A stretch of 47,222 nt of DNA from a virus. Below the pieces are notes generated by a model. The model made no database searches. It worked only from the letters and a program-made list of their open reading frames with translations, and was not told the DNA's origin. Location: positions 1 to 47,222 of IMG/VR virus record IMGVR_UViG_3300025141_000173; one strand, 5' to 3'. Position numbers and translations under genes: made by a program. Of the stretch, positions 1 through 7,695 are shown piece after piece (position 1 is the first letter of the stretch; each line of letters opens with the position of its first letter).

Positions 1-99
1 GTCGGCGACAAACTCGGAGAGCCCAATGTCTCGGAGGCCCTCGTCTAGCCTGATGTTCTCGTTTATATAACCGAACCAGTTACGTGTCACAAAATCCAT
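1..99 (-). CDS. 5' end of an unrecognised gene (cut by window edge)
   Basis: Only the first 33 codons are visible. They begin MDFVTRNWFGYINEN and then run through an acidic stretch, with no stop before the window edge. The ATG is preceded by GAGG with suitable spacing, and an AT-rich block with ACTATTTATAAT lies about 20 bases further upstream. I do not recognise the family from this fragment. It is the last gene of the groEL-led group in this window and may have its own promoter. Confidence 0.6.
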   Translation of the reverse strand, partial: MDFVTRNWFGYINENIRLDEGLRDIGLSEFVAD

Positions 100-117
100 A
101 AATATACCTCAACATTA

Positions 118-125
118 TAAATAGT
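118..125 (-). promoter_or_regulatory. Candidate late-promoter element ACTATTTA (copy 1)
   Basis: The minus strand reads ACTATTTATAATG about 20 bases before the ATG of the gene at the window edge. The same octamer occurs before the genes at 7374, 39840 and 42915. No -35 hexamer is visible. It could be a -10-type late promoter or only AT-rich leader sequence. Confidence 0.3.
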
Positions 126-128
126 TTG

Positions 129-485
129 CTATTTCCAAAACAGTTGGACCGCTATTATAAGGAGTGATAAAAATACACAGATCATTGTTTTGGGGGTGAA
201 CATGCTCTCGCGCAGGAAGACCCACGTCAGCAGAGGAAATGTAAAATATGATATTGCGAAGACCATAAAACGAGGGCCCCACACCACGCCGCCCATGGCT
301 TCGTATGCAAGTTTAACGCCATACCAGAAACAAAGACCTGTCGGAATGGAGAAGATTGCAACAGTCAGGAGCGGCTTATCAGCCCACCACTCCCACACGA
401 ACTGACTGTTGTTCTGAAACCACGCCATCACTTGTCCAAGGGCAAAGAAAAAGCATGCCCACCCTAATCCGCTAAAAATTGGCAA
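129..485 (-). CDS. Small multi-spanning membrane protein, unknown function
   Basis: The product has 118 residues and about four hydrophobic segments (near residues 4-22, 38-58, 70-88 and 96-116), with short polar loops and a conserved-looking FLRESMFTPKT stretch before the last helix. The start is TTG, chosen because a perfect AGGAGG lies six bases upstream. The gene overlaps the end of the methylase-like gene by 14 bases, so translation is probably coupled. It resembles small drug/metabolite-transporter-like four-helix proteins in shape only. It probably sits in the host inner membrane; its role is unknown. Confidence 0.7.
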   Translation of the reverse strand: MPIFSGLGWACFFFALGQVMAWFQNNSQFVWEWWADKPLLTVAIFSIPTGLCFWYGVKLAYEAMGGVVWGPRFMVFAISYFTFPLLTWVFLRESMFTPKTMICVFLSLLIIAVQLFWK

Positions 486-1236
486 TTAACACCTCCTCAC
501 AATTTTGTTCATTGCTTGTTTCATTTCCATATTTATCTATCAAAGTTATATTAAATTTTTCGTACAGCTTGAGGACACCAGGGTGATAATTATAGCTAAC
601 CACCCAAGGACTACTTTTACTCGCTAGGATGGAGCACACCTCTGTATGCTTAAATGTAGTGCCTTCATATGCCTTGTTCTTTCCTTCTTCAAATAAGTTA
701 TAACTAAAATCACCACAGGGAACAAAGATATAACCTCGCGGATTGGCGTTGTCGAGACTGCTGATTACTGTTTGCTCCTCATCGAGGACCAAATGAAAAT
801 TTTTCGGAGCCTTAAATGTTCTTAAATAATTTAATGCGACGGGAGTAAAATTCTGCATGCTTAATTCACCGGATGAAATGAGGCCCTTCTCCGAACAACG
901 ATTCAATAGGAAGAAAAGACTGGCGCGGATATAAGGATCAGCCCGCATGGGCCATGATTCCTGTAGGTGACTAAACATCTCTTCATCAAATTTAAACACG
1001 TCTGAAGTAATAATATCATAGAGCTTGCGGGGGTGGCGCGAGAGGCAATCCCAAAATTCATGTACATAATAATTGGTAGTGTGTGCAATAACAAAACGAT
1101 CATAGGAGGCGAGATTTAATTCTGCCTTCCCCCCGTAAAACAGGTATGTATCTATTACACTGCGGGGCGCGATCTTCTTTTTAAGCGCAGCGACACATCT
1201 TCCGTTGTGGGTTGCATCTTTAAGCGGGGTCTTCAT
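472..1236 (-). CDS. Degenerate D12-class (Dam-like) adenine methyltransferase homologue
   Basis: The 254-residue protein has the layout of D12-class N6-adenine methyltransferases. FYGGK (about residues 33-37) stands where the SAM-binding FxGxG lies. It is followed by a segment like the inserted 'Dxn.elin.y..i...p' region and, near the end, SYNYHPGVLKLYEKFNI, which matches the C-terminal part of the fold. The catalytic DPPY position reads FVPCGDFSYN, so the Asp-Pro-Pro-Tyr motif is missing. I infer an inactive or repurposed relative, perhaps DNA-binding or a subunit. The family link is by eye. There is no clear Shine-Dalgarno; the start overlaps the preceding stop, suggesting coupling. Confidence 0.6.
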   Translation of the reverse strand: MKTPLKDATHNGRCVAALKKKIAPRSVIDTYLFYGGKAELNLASYDRFVIAHTTNYYVHEFWDCLSRHPRKLYDIITSDVFKFDEEMFSHLQESWPMRADPYIRASLFFLLNRCSEKGLISSGELSMQNFTPVALNYLRTFKAPKNFHLVLDEEQTVISSLDNANPRGYIFVPCGDFSYNLFEEGKNKAYEGTTFKHTEVCSILASKSSPWVVSYNYHPGVLKLYEKFNITLIDKYGNETSNEQNCEEVLIANF

Positions 1237-1579
1237 CTACGTGAGCCACAGAATGCTTAAATTGTTCTAACTTTCTCTCCAGATCGGAAGCGTCTATAGG
1301 TTCTCCCCCCTGTGTGTCTGCGTCAGCTGTCGTAAATCGAACATAGCCGTTAATAATATTTGATATATCGGAAAACGCCTGATCAATCCGCGCAAGTTCT
1401 TGTCGGGTGTCATCGATCGAACGCAATGTGTTCAACGAGAGCACTCTTTCCTGTGCAGGTAATTCAATCTGCGATACTGCAGTTTCTAACTTGGCATAAG
1501 AACGCTGCAATAGTCGCAGTGTCTCATCGGCCAAATCATCAAGCTCAATGGAATATTGAATATTAACTCTGTGTGACAT
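1220..1579 (-). CDS. Small helical protein, unknown
   Basis: This 119-residue protein is almost wholly alpha-helical in appearance. Heptad-like leucines (LADETLRLLQRSYAKLE and RQELARIDQAFSDI) suggest a coiled coil, and the C-terminal tail is acidic. A GAGAGGAT ribosome-binding site precedes the ATG. It sits one base after the preceding gene and overlaps the methylase-like gene by 17 bases. I do not recognise a family; an accessory or assembly role would be a guess. Confidence 0.65.
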   Translation of the reverse strand: MSHRVNIQYSIELDDLADETLRLLQRSYAKLETAVSQIELPAQERVLSLNTLRSIDDTRQELARIDQAFSDISNIINGYVRFTTADADTQGGEPIDASDLERKLEQFKHSVAHVDEDPA

Positions 1580-1580
1580 C

Positions 1581-1871
1581 TTATCCTCTCAATAGTCTTT
1601 TGCCGGTCTGCAGTGCGCTCTCTACTATTTCTGGCGCTCCTACAACCACTATCTCTGTTCCGGTTTGCCCTCGATTAATGGTTAGTTTAGAAAACTGATG
1701 GGCTCCATTTAATCCTGGTGCAACACTGCCATTCTCATTCAATTCTCGCATCTTCTTTTCTTCTCTAATCATGATTACGTGCTCGGGGTTGACGAATATT
1801 TCGCGCAATGAATATAATTTATTTGTAGTAACGGCGCCGTTGCTGCACACTTCAGTAAGTTTAACTAACAT
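1581..1871 (-). CDS. Small beta-rich protein, unknown
   Basis: The 96-residue product begins MLVKLTEVCSNG and has an SLREIFVNPEHVIMIRE segment, loosely like the short FlbD-type motif (LT...NP..I..I). A basic tail, GKRLLRG, closes it. The start codon shares a base with the preceding stop. No catalytic motif is visible. The FlbD likeness is weak and should not be read as a flagellar role. Confidence 0.6.
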   Translation of the reverse strand: MLVKLTEVCSNGAVTTNKLYSLREIFVNPEHVIMIREEKKMRELNENGSVAPGLNGAHQFSKLTINRGQTGTEIVVVGAPEIVESALQTGKRLLRG

Positions 1872-2086
1872 TATCGTTTCTCCACATAATAGGTGCTATC
1901 TTTGTTTATGGTCCAGACATTCCCGTCCATAAAGACATCATAGCTTCTATCGTTCTGGCCGCAAATTACTGCTGTGCGAGGGGCATCGGTTACCACATAT
2001 CTCTTTTCGCTGTTTTCTCGAAGCCAGTGTAATCGTGTGTGCTGGGGAATCCACACTAAATCTCCCTTGTTCATATTTTCTGTCAT
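1871..2086 (-). CDS. Small protein, unknown
   Basis: The 71-residue protein contains GDLVWIPQHTRLHW and several aromatic residues, which suggests a compact SH3-like or beta-barrel fold, but no family is recognised. GGAG precedes the ATG. The gene follows groEL by five bases and overlaps the next gene by one base, so it belongs to the groEL transcription unit. Confidence 0.6.
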   Translation of the reverse strand: MTENMNKGDLVWIPQHTRLHWLRENSEKRYVVTDAPRTAVICGQNDRSYDVFMDGNVWTINKDSTYYVEKR

Positions 2087-2091
2087 ATGTT

Positions 2092-3663
2092 TTACTCCGT
2101 TTGGATGATCCCATAATTGGTGGTGATCAAAGTGCCGGCACAGCTAGCCGCGTTTTGCAGCGCCGTCCGAGTTACTTTAACGGGATCGATAATTCCACTT
2201 CTAAATAGATTAACTAGCTCTCCGGTTCTAAAATTCCAGCCATAATTTTCTTTAGATTCCAAAATTCTGTTAATAATTAGATCGGGAGATTCGTTGGCAT
2301 TCATGGCCATCTGCTTAAAGGGCTCATAACACGCCTCCTTGACCACTGTTGCGCCATAAGCCTGTTCTGGGCCCTCTGTAGTAATGCATATCTTCTGTGC
2401 GGCGCGCAATAAAGCAGTGCCGCCCCCACACACAACTCCCTCTTGCTGCGCCGATCTGACTGCTTCTAGGGCATCTTCGATTCGGTGCTTCTTCTCGGTC
2501 ATTTCAACCTCCGTAGCTCCTCCAACCTTGATAACAGCCACACCTGAAGAAAGACGGACAATTCGCTCTTGAATGCGAGTGCATTCATCTAGTGCTTCTG
2601 TGTCCTTGATCAACTGCTTCAATGCTTCAATCTTATTTTCGATTTCCTCATAATTGCTACTACCCCCTACGATGGTGGTGGCATACTTATTACTTTCTAC
2701 AAACTTGGCGGTGCCCAAATCGGACATCTTTATCTCAGGTAACTTCATACCGCTCTCTCTCGTCACAAAAGTGGCGCCCGTGGACAGCGCAGCATCATTA
2801 AGGATTGCGCGGCGCTCTTCACCGTACATCGGGGCCTTAATAGCTGCCACCTTGAGAGTGCCTCGCATAGCATTCATGATCATGGCAGCTAACGCTTGCC
2901 CCTCAATGTCTTCTGCTACAATTATCAACGGTCGACTTTCGCGAGCGACCAACTCTAAAACTGGCAGAATCTGTTCCACGTTAGAAATCTTGTGGTCGGT
3001 GATAAGGAATAGGGGCTCATCATAATACATCATTCCTCTTCTCTCATCAGTGATGAAGGCAGATGCACAAAAGCCAGAATCCATCTTAAAGCCCTCGGTT
3101 ATATCCAGAGATGTATCTAGTGACCGAGATTCTTCAATAGTAATTGACCCATCTTGACCCACCTTATCTACTGCTGTCGCAATTAATTTCCCTATAGCTG
3201 TATCGTTATTGGCAGAAATTGCAGCCACGTGCTCAATATCTGCGATACTGTTCACAGGCATCGCCATATCTTTAAGATTACCTACCACTTCCCTAACAGC
3301 CAAATCGATGCCACGTTGTAGCTCGATAGGAGAAACACCGGACGCGATAAATCGTTGGGATTCACGGAGGATAGCTCTTGCAAGAACTGTTGATGTCGTT
3401 GTTCCATCCCCTGCCTCGTTATTTGTTTCAATAGCCGCTTGGCGTAAGATTTGAGCGCCTGCATTTTCAAATGGATCCTCCAATGCTACAAAATATGCGA
3501 CAGTCACGCCATCCTTCGTAATGAATGGCTGTTTGTCTTTTTCCTTTAGCAGTACATTGCGGCCTTTCGGCCCAAGTGTAGACGCCACGTTGTCTGCCAG
3601 TACGTTGGCGCCCTTGATAATCTTCTGTTGTAGAGTTTGATTGTCATCATAGGCTCTGCTCAT
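2092..3663 (-). CDS. groEL: Phage GroEL-type chaperonin (Cpn60)
   Basis: The 523-residue product aligns end to end with group I chaperonins: ASTLGPKGRNVLL near residue 30, the ATPase segment AGDGTTTSTVLARAIL near 84-98, the apical region with LIIVAEDIEGQAL, and the GGATEVEM and EEGV-type VVCGGGTALL motifs late in the protein. It ends NYGIIQTE and lacks the usual flexible GGM tail. By family knowledge it forms a folding chamber, and in T4-like phages such systems fold the major capsid protein. The partner GroES-like gene is at 18343-18618. GAGGG precedes the ATG and a perfect consensus sigma70 promoter lies just upstream. Confidence 0.95.
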   Translation of the reverse strand: MSRAYDDNQTLQQKIIKGANVLADNVASTLGPKGRNVLLKEKDKQPFITKDGVTVAYFVALEDPFENAGAQILRQAAIETNNEAGDGTTTSTVLARAILRESQRFIASGVSPIELQRGIDLAVREVVGNLKDMAMPVNSIADIEHVAAISANNDTAIGKLIATAVDKVGQDGSITIEESRSLDTSLDITEGFKMDSGFCASAFITDERRGMMYYDEPLFLITDHKISNVEQILPVLELVARESRPLIIVAEDIEGQALAAMIMNAMRGTLKVAAIKAPMYGEERRAILNDAALSTGATFVTRESGMKLPEIKMSDLGTAKFVESNKYATTIVGGSSNYEEIENKIEALKQLIKDTEALDECTRIQERIVRLSSGVAVIKVGGATEVEMTEKKHRIEDALEAVRSAQQEGVVCGGGTALLRAAQKICITTEGPEQAYGATVVKEACYEPFKQMAMNANESPDLIINRILESKENYGWNFRTGELVNLFRSGIIDPVKVTRTALQNAASCAGTLITTNYGIIQTE

Positions 3664-3685
3664 TAGTCCCTCATGGTTAGTTTAT

Positions 3686-3714
3686 ATTATAATCTCTCTC
3701 GACTATTTTGTCAA
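3686..3714 (-). promoter_or_regulatory. Consensus sigma70 promoter for groEL
   Basis: The minus strand reads TTGACA, 17 bases, TATAAT: a perfect match in both hexamers and in spacing. The -35 lies right beside the stop codon of the preceding gene, and the -10 is about 23 bases before the groEL ATG. Confidence 0.9.
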
Positions 3715-3716
3715 GC

Positions 3717-5321
3717 TTATTTAGTGTCTTTTACGCGGACAGCCAAAGTATCCGTGCTTTCGGCCAAATCGGCGCCGGCGGTGGCCGCTTTGTCGGCGCC
3801 ATCCATCTGCCCTTGCACAAAGAATCTATTTATTTCGGTTGTAACTTCATAAAGCTGTTGGTAGATAGGCATTATTTCCTCCCTAAGCGATTCGCCGTAG
3901 CTATTCATCACATCCAACACTTGTGCCTTTCCGACCACAAGGTTCCCGATATCGATAGTTTCCGCATTGCTTAGCGCCGCGGCCTGATCAAGATGGAACT
4001 GCGGTCTAGTGAAGCCTGCTGCTCTGATTATCTCCCCCCACAGCTGAGGGTTTTCGGCACCTATAGCTTGGAGGTCAGTAATCTTGTCTTTACCTCTTTT
4101 CTTCTTGCCAGTGGCGCTATCGCGCTGCTTAAGTTTAAACAATTTTCTCATTGGTCTTATGGAGAGGGGATTGTCTTCGCTCAGTCTAATCATCTTGGAG
4201 TGGAGAAGCTCGTAGCGAGCTTTGCGGACATCAACTAAGTCTGATTCGGGACCTATTTGTGTGCGCGGGGGTGGTGTCGTATTTGTGATCTGTAGAAATT
4301 TGTTAAAGGCGGACTCTCCCTCTTTGCTGATCATCAGCTCTGGGTTATACGATCTCCACAACTGGCCCATGCCGCCGATACCAGTAAGCTTTCGGGCGCT
4401 CTCCATATCTCCCAGAAGACTGCGGGCCACATCAACGGGATATCCCAGCATAGGCATCAAACTAATGAGCAGTTCCTTAAAATTATCGGTGTGTTGTTGA
4501 AGTTTTTGCAGCTCTTTTTCGGTTGTCTTAACTGCTTCTTGGATGACTTGAGGAATGACAAGTCGATCAAGATTAACTTTGCTGCCTAGCCATTCAAAAA
4601 AGTTATCGCGAGTAATTGTAAATTCATAAAATCCCAACTTCTCGTCATCATACTTAATAGCCACAATGTAGCGAATACCGTATTCAATCCCCAATGGGTG
4701 ATTCGCCAAAAACTGCGTTATATTATACATACTTCCTTCAATCGCCGTCTTAGGATTAAGGAGCTTTAAACTAACCGGCTCGCCAGTGACGCCATCTACA
4801 TAATCGTGGATTGGGAGACTTCCTTTTGTTTCTTCACCGCCGCGACCAGAAACCTGGGCGCCGCCCAACAGTCCCGCTAGAAAAGCTTCGAAAATAAATC
4901 CGGCGCCGGCGTCGGTAAAGTCTTGAACAACAACAGACAATAGGCGCAAAAATGTTAAATTTCTAAGGATCTCGGAGGCATCTTTACCTCCAGGATTCGA
5001 AGCAGATACAAATTCGTTTATGGCTGCTATTTTTTCCGGCAGGCCTTGTCCCTCTGCAATTTTTCCCATCATGGCGGTGAATGTCGAGCTAACTTCAGCT
5101 TTGTTTGCTATATCCTCATCGTCAGGGCGCCCTATCATCTCGCTAAACTCAAACTGTGGAAGGTATTTGTACAGTTCTTCCATCGATGGTTGTTTTTCTT
5201 CGGAGATGAATGTCAAACCGTTGGTCATTATATTTTCTATCATCTGCATCAACGACGGTGCATCAATGAGGCTATTCTTCTTTTTATATTCTTCATTCAA
5301 TATATTTTTTAAATCTGACAT
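3717..5321 (-). CDS. Large unknown protein, possible PD-(D/E)XK nuclease-like core
   Basis: This is a 534-residue protein of no family I can name with certainty. Residues 141-186 show a glutamate in a helix (FEAFLAGLLGG, E145), then IHDYV (D173) and PVSLKLL (S184, K186). That spacing fits E...D...(E/S)xK of PD-(D/E)XK nucleases. YGIRYIVAIKYDDEKLGFYEF follows as paired strands. The C-terminal third is helical with a basic patch (KKKRGKDK near 400). The nuclease reading is an inference; a virion protein is also possible. AGGAA precedes the ATG. The gene follows clpP closely, suggesting one transcript from the promoter at 6433-6461. Confidence 0.7.
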   Translation of the reverse strand: MSDLKNILNEEYKKKNSLIDAPSLMQMIENIMTNGLTFISEEKQPSMEELYKYLPQFEFSEMIGRPDDEDIANKAEVSSTFTAMMGKIAEGQGLPEKIAAINEFVSASNPGGKDASEILRNLTFLRLLSVVVQDFTDAGAGFIFEAFLAGLLGGAQVSGRGGEETKGSLPIHDYVDGVTGEPVSLKLLNPKTAIEGSMYNITQFLANHPLGIEYGIRYIVAIKYDDEKLGFYEFTITRDNFFEWLGSKVNLDRLVIPQVIQEAVKTTEKELQKLQQHTDNFKELLISLMPMLGYPVDVARSLLGDMESARKLTGIGGMGQLWRSYNPELMISKEGESAFNKFLQITNTTPPPRTQIGPESDLVDVRKARYELLHSKMIRLSEDNPLSIRPMRKLFKLKQRDSATGKKKRGKDKITDLQAIGAENPQLWGEIIRAAGFTRPQFHLDQAAALSNAETIDIGNLVVGKAQVLDVMNSYGESLREEIMPIYQQLYEVTTEINRFFVQGQMDGADKAATAGADLAESTDTLAVRVKDTK

Positions 5322-5330
5322 TCTTAATTC

Positions 5331-5987
5331 CTAAACAATAATATCTGCAATTCCAAGTTTAACTGCTTCTTCTGCAGATAAATAGACATTTACCTTACGT
5401 TCCAGCATTTTTTTAACATCTTTGTGGCTCATTTTGGTCTCTGCGACAAGGCAATCAGAATACATCTGTTGCAATTGTTCGATCGCCTCCATCTCGTTAA
5501 GCATATTATGGAGACTGCCGCCGTTACCTCCCATCACTGAATGGATCATTACGCGGCAGTTTTTACCAATCTGTCTCTTGCCTTTGGTGCCGGCGGCCAA
5601 TAGTAATACGCCAGCAGACATAACCTTGCCTAGGCCAATGGTGTGGATCTCAGATGACTCGGATATGCTCCGCATTATGTCATAAAGTGCGAACATGTCA
5701 TCGGCTGATCCTCCATATGTAGAGATATAAAACTTTATAGGCTTTCGGTTTTCTTCTTTGGACGCCTTGTTATATTCATCCAGATATATAAGCCCGTGCA
5801 CCAAATCAGCTATTTTGTCTTCTACCACGTCGGTAAACAATCCAATAATTCGGAGATCAAGTTCTGGCTCGGAGGCCTCCTTGAGGGCGTTCGGATCCAA
5901 GATAATAACCTTCTTCTCCTCTTCCTCCTCGGCGAGTATTTCATTGGTGACAAAGCTACATGCTTTCTTAATCTTATCAAATATCAT
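5331..5987 (-). CDS. clpP: ClpP-like serine protease (first copy)
   Basis: The 218-residue protein is a family S14 peptidase: STYGGSADDMFALYD, the nucleophile motif VMSAG (S124), MIHS (H149) and LSAEEAVKLGIAD near the end. The third triad position, usually Asp in a 'D.fLSA' context, appears to be Asn (N200). The N-terminus carries an extra acidic stretch (EEEEEKK near 21-27). No Clp ATPase is visible in the window, so it would need a host unfoldase or act on unfolded or capsid-associated substrates. The start overlaps the preceding stop (ATGA), with GGAG upstream. Confidence 0.9.
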   Translation of the reverse strand: MIFDKIKKACSFVTNEILAEEEEEKKVIILDPNALKEASEPELDLRIIGLFTDVVEDKIADLVHGLIYLDEYNKASKEENRKPIKFYISTYGGSADDMFALYDIMRSISESSEIHTIGLGKVMSAGVLLLAAGTKGKRQIGKNCRVMIHSVMGGNGGSLHNMLNEMEAIEQLQQMYSDCLVAETKMSHKDVKKMLERKVNVYLSAEEAVKLGIADIIV

Positions 5988-6388
5988 TCTTTACTCCAGC
6001 TTCTTAATTTAAATAGAAGTTCTTTGTTATTTGCAAGGTGAAACATTGCAGAATTCCAATCATCAAACTGTGCAGTTCCCCTGAAGAACGGAGGATGTTC
6101 GGCGAGAAGAGCCTTTATGCCATCTCTTTTATAGCACTCAACTTCGTTATTGAATAGCTTCTCAAAATTATCAATCTGCTTTTGATCACCCCCTTCGAGT
6201 ACAATTTCTTTAATCTTGGACATCTTGAGATAGTTATAATGTTCAAGGCCCTTTATCAGTACAGAGAGGGACACTAAGCGAGCCATTTCCAAGACCTGCA
6301 GCCCTACCCTAGTCGCTTTAAAAAAGTAGAAGGTGCGACACGTCACATATCCAAAAATAAAACACAGAAGGTATAAGAAAACTTGCAC
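5984..6388 (-). CDS. Membrane-anchored small protein, unknown
   Basis: The 134-residue product has one hydrophobic N-terminal helix (about residues 2-16) followed by a soluble helical domain. It contains no recognised motif. It starts with GTG, preceded by AGAGGAG at good spacing. It is the first gene after a strong promoter and is coupled to clpP by an ATGA overlap, so it could help place the protease at the membrane; that is only suggested by the neighbourhood. Confidence 0.65.
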   Translation of the reverse strand: MQVFLYLLCFIFGYVTCRTFYFFKATRVGLQVLEMARLVSLSVLIKGLEHYNYLKMSKIKEIVLEGGDQKQIDNFEKLFNNEVECYKRDGIKALLAEHPPFFRGTAQFDDWNSAMFHLANNKELLFKLRSWSKE

Positions 6389-6400
6389 TTAGATCTCCTC

Positions 6401-6435
6401 TAAAAAATAACCACTAGGGTTTCCTAGTGGTTATT
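6401..6435 (-). terminator. Intrinsic terminator after the core-protein gene
   Basis: A perfect 13-bp stem (6406-6418 with 6423-6435) has a 4-base loop, followed on the minus strand by a run of T. It lies 27 bases after the stop at 6463. The promoter at 6433-6461 overlaps its first arm. Confidence 0.9.
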
Positions 6436-6461
6436 ATAATGGTTCGTAGGGCTTTTGTCAA
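6433..6461 (-). promoter_or_regulatory. Consensus sigma70 promoter interlocked with a terminator
   Basis: TTGACA, 17 bases, TATAAT on the minus strand. The -10 overlaps the first arm of the terminator at 6401-6435. A start about seven bases downstream (near 6426) would leave most of that arm out of the new transcript. It drives the 134-residue membrane protein, clpP and the 534-residue gene. Confidence 0.9.
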
Positions 6462-6462
6462 G

Positions 6463-7374
6463 CTATTTTGTGAGGCGCTTCATGATTCTTTCAGCCAATT
6501 GATCGACCACTTCTTCGTGACGCGTCTGGGCCTGAAGTCTAGCAGCAACTCTGCGGGCGACCTCGGCAACCATAGCGTCATCACCAGCTACAGCTTCCTC
6601 CCATCGACTCTTCTTGCGAGCAGAAGATCTTTGCACGGGAGGATCGTCTTTGGGATCGGTTCCCGGCAGAACCTCAGTGGGTTCATCGATGAGGGGGCCA
6701 TGAGGACCTTCGTCTGAGGGCTGACCTCTGGAGGGGAGCTTCTTGGCCTTGCGGGGTTTTCCAGTGTCATATCCGCGACCGGTAGCTGTAATCTCGTCAA
6801 GCTCTTCACTTTCATTTACGTAAGCATCATCGCCTTTCTTTTCGCCGCGGCCTTTACCGATAGTCTTCTTCTTTGTACCTTCGGCTCCGCGCAGTTTGGC
6901 GCCCTTGCGCTTGTCTGCTCCAGGCTTCTCTTTCTTAGCGGTATAGTCTTTCTCTTCATAGCGCATGCCAGGGGGCTCTTCTTCGATGTCGGCCTCAAAC
7001 TCTTCCTCACCTCCTTCTGGGCCCATCTCCATGTCCATTTCCATCTCTTCTTCGCCCTCTTCGGGGCCCATGGCATCACGTAAACGATCGGCAAGATCGA
7101 TAATCGCCATGGCTTCCTCATCGGAGAGGGACATCTCTCCTTCGGCTGGAGGCATCTCATCGACAGCCTCCATATCCTCAATCTCTTCTTCACCGCCCAT
7201 GGGATCATCCATCTCGACAGCGGCGACATCCATTTCTTCGTCGCGCGCACCGGGCATAGAGGACATGCTGGGCATTCCCATCTCTTGAAGCGTGTTATCG
7301 GCTAACGGTGAAAGGTTAGCCAACTTCATAAATTGGCGAATCTCGCCTTCTGTTAATAGTTTTTTACGAGCCAT
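6463..7374 (-). CDS. Highly charged protein, possible prohead core/scaffold component
   Basis: From the chosen start the product has 303 residues. The N-terminus, MARKKLLTEGEIRQFMKLANL, is followed by a very acidic, Met-rich region (about residues 40-140, full of EEE and DME), then a Lys/Gly-rich basic region (about 145-190), and a helical C-terminus with VAEVARRVAARLQAQ. An in-frame ATG 10 codons earlier is ignored because AAGGAG sits correctly before the one at 7374. Acidic internal head proteins such as T4 gp67 are the best analogy, by composition only. It ends its unit at a strong terminator. Confidence 0.65.
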   Translation of the reverse strand: MARKKLLTEGEIRQFMKLANLSPLADNTLQEMGMPSMSSMPGARDEEMDVAAVEMDDPMGGEEEIEDMEAVDEMPPAEGEMSLSDEEAMAIIDLADRLRDAMGPEEGEEEMEMDMEMGPEGGEEEFEADIEEEPPGMRYEEKDYTAKKEKPGADKRKGAKLRGAEGTKKKTIGKGRGEKKGDDAYVNESEELDEITATGRGYDTGKPRKAKKLPSRGQPSDEGPHGPLIDEPTEVLPGTDPKDDPPVQRSSARKKSRWEEAVAGDDAMVAEVARRVAARLQAQTRHEEVVDQLAERIMKRLTK

Positions 7375-7412
7375 TTTATAAATTCTCCTTGATGCTGACT
7401 GCAACTCAAAGA

Positions 7413-7420
7413 TAAATAGT
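7413..7420 (-). promoter_or_regulatory. Candidate late-promoter element ACTATTTA (copy 2)
   Basis: The minus strand reads GGAACTATTTATCTTTG about 40 bases before the core-protein start at 7374, in the short gap after the sigma-like gene. It is the same octamer as at 118, 39867 and 42968. Confidence 0.3.
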
Positions 7421-7431
7421 TCCTTTTTTTA

Positions 7432-7695
7432 TTAAAATCCAAAAAACACATGTGTCTTTAAAACACTTTTAAGTTTTGTCATAGCCTTAGTCTCAATTTG
7501 TTTAATTCTAGCGAAAGATAATCCGTGTCTTTCCGCAATTTCTCGAAGTGTCATGGGCCCGTTTTCATATACGGAAACAAGAGTACAGTTGTGCTCTGTT
7601 TCATAGTTTATCCACAATCTACAATCTTCAACAGGACAATTTACATTCAATTCCATACACTTGCGAGAACACTCTCTTAAGCCGTCTTTTTTCAT
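7432..7695 (-). CDS. Sigma-70 region-4-like DNA-binding protein with a Cys cluster
   Basis: In this 87-residue protein, residues about 38-80 form a sigma region 4 helix-turn-helix: PMTLREIAERHGLSFARIKQIETKAMTKLK matches the conserved '-35 recognition' pattern. The N-terminal third carries C9, C13, C20 and C25 (C-x3-C-x6-C-x4-C), a possible zinc site not found in ordinary sigma factors. There is no region 2. A phage late sigma or promoter-recognition factor comparable in role to T4 gp55 is plausible but unproven. The ATG overlaps the stop of the preceding gene, so the two proteins are translationally coupled. Confidence 0.75.
   Translation of the reverse strand: MKKDGLRECSRKCMELNVNCPVEDCRLWINYETEHNCTLVSVYENGPMTLREIAERHGLSFARIKQIETKAMTKLKSVLKTHVFFGF

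Noticed and set aside
1581-1871. Flagellar FlbD-type assignment
   Set aside because: Only a short generic strand pattern matches, and the context is phage with no flagellar genes.
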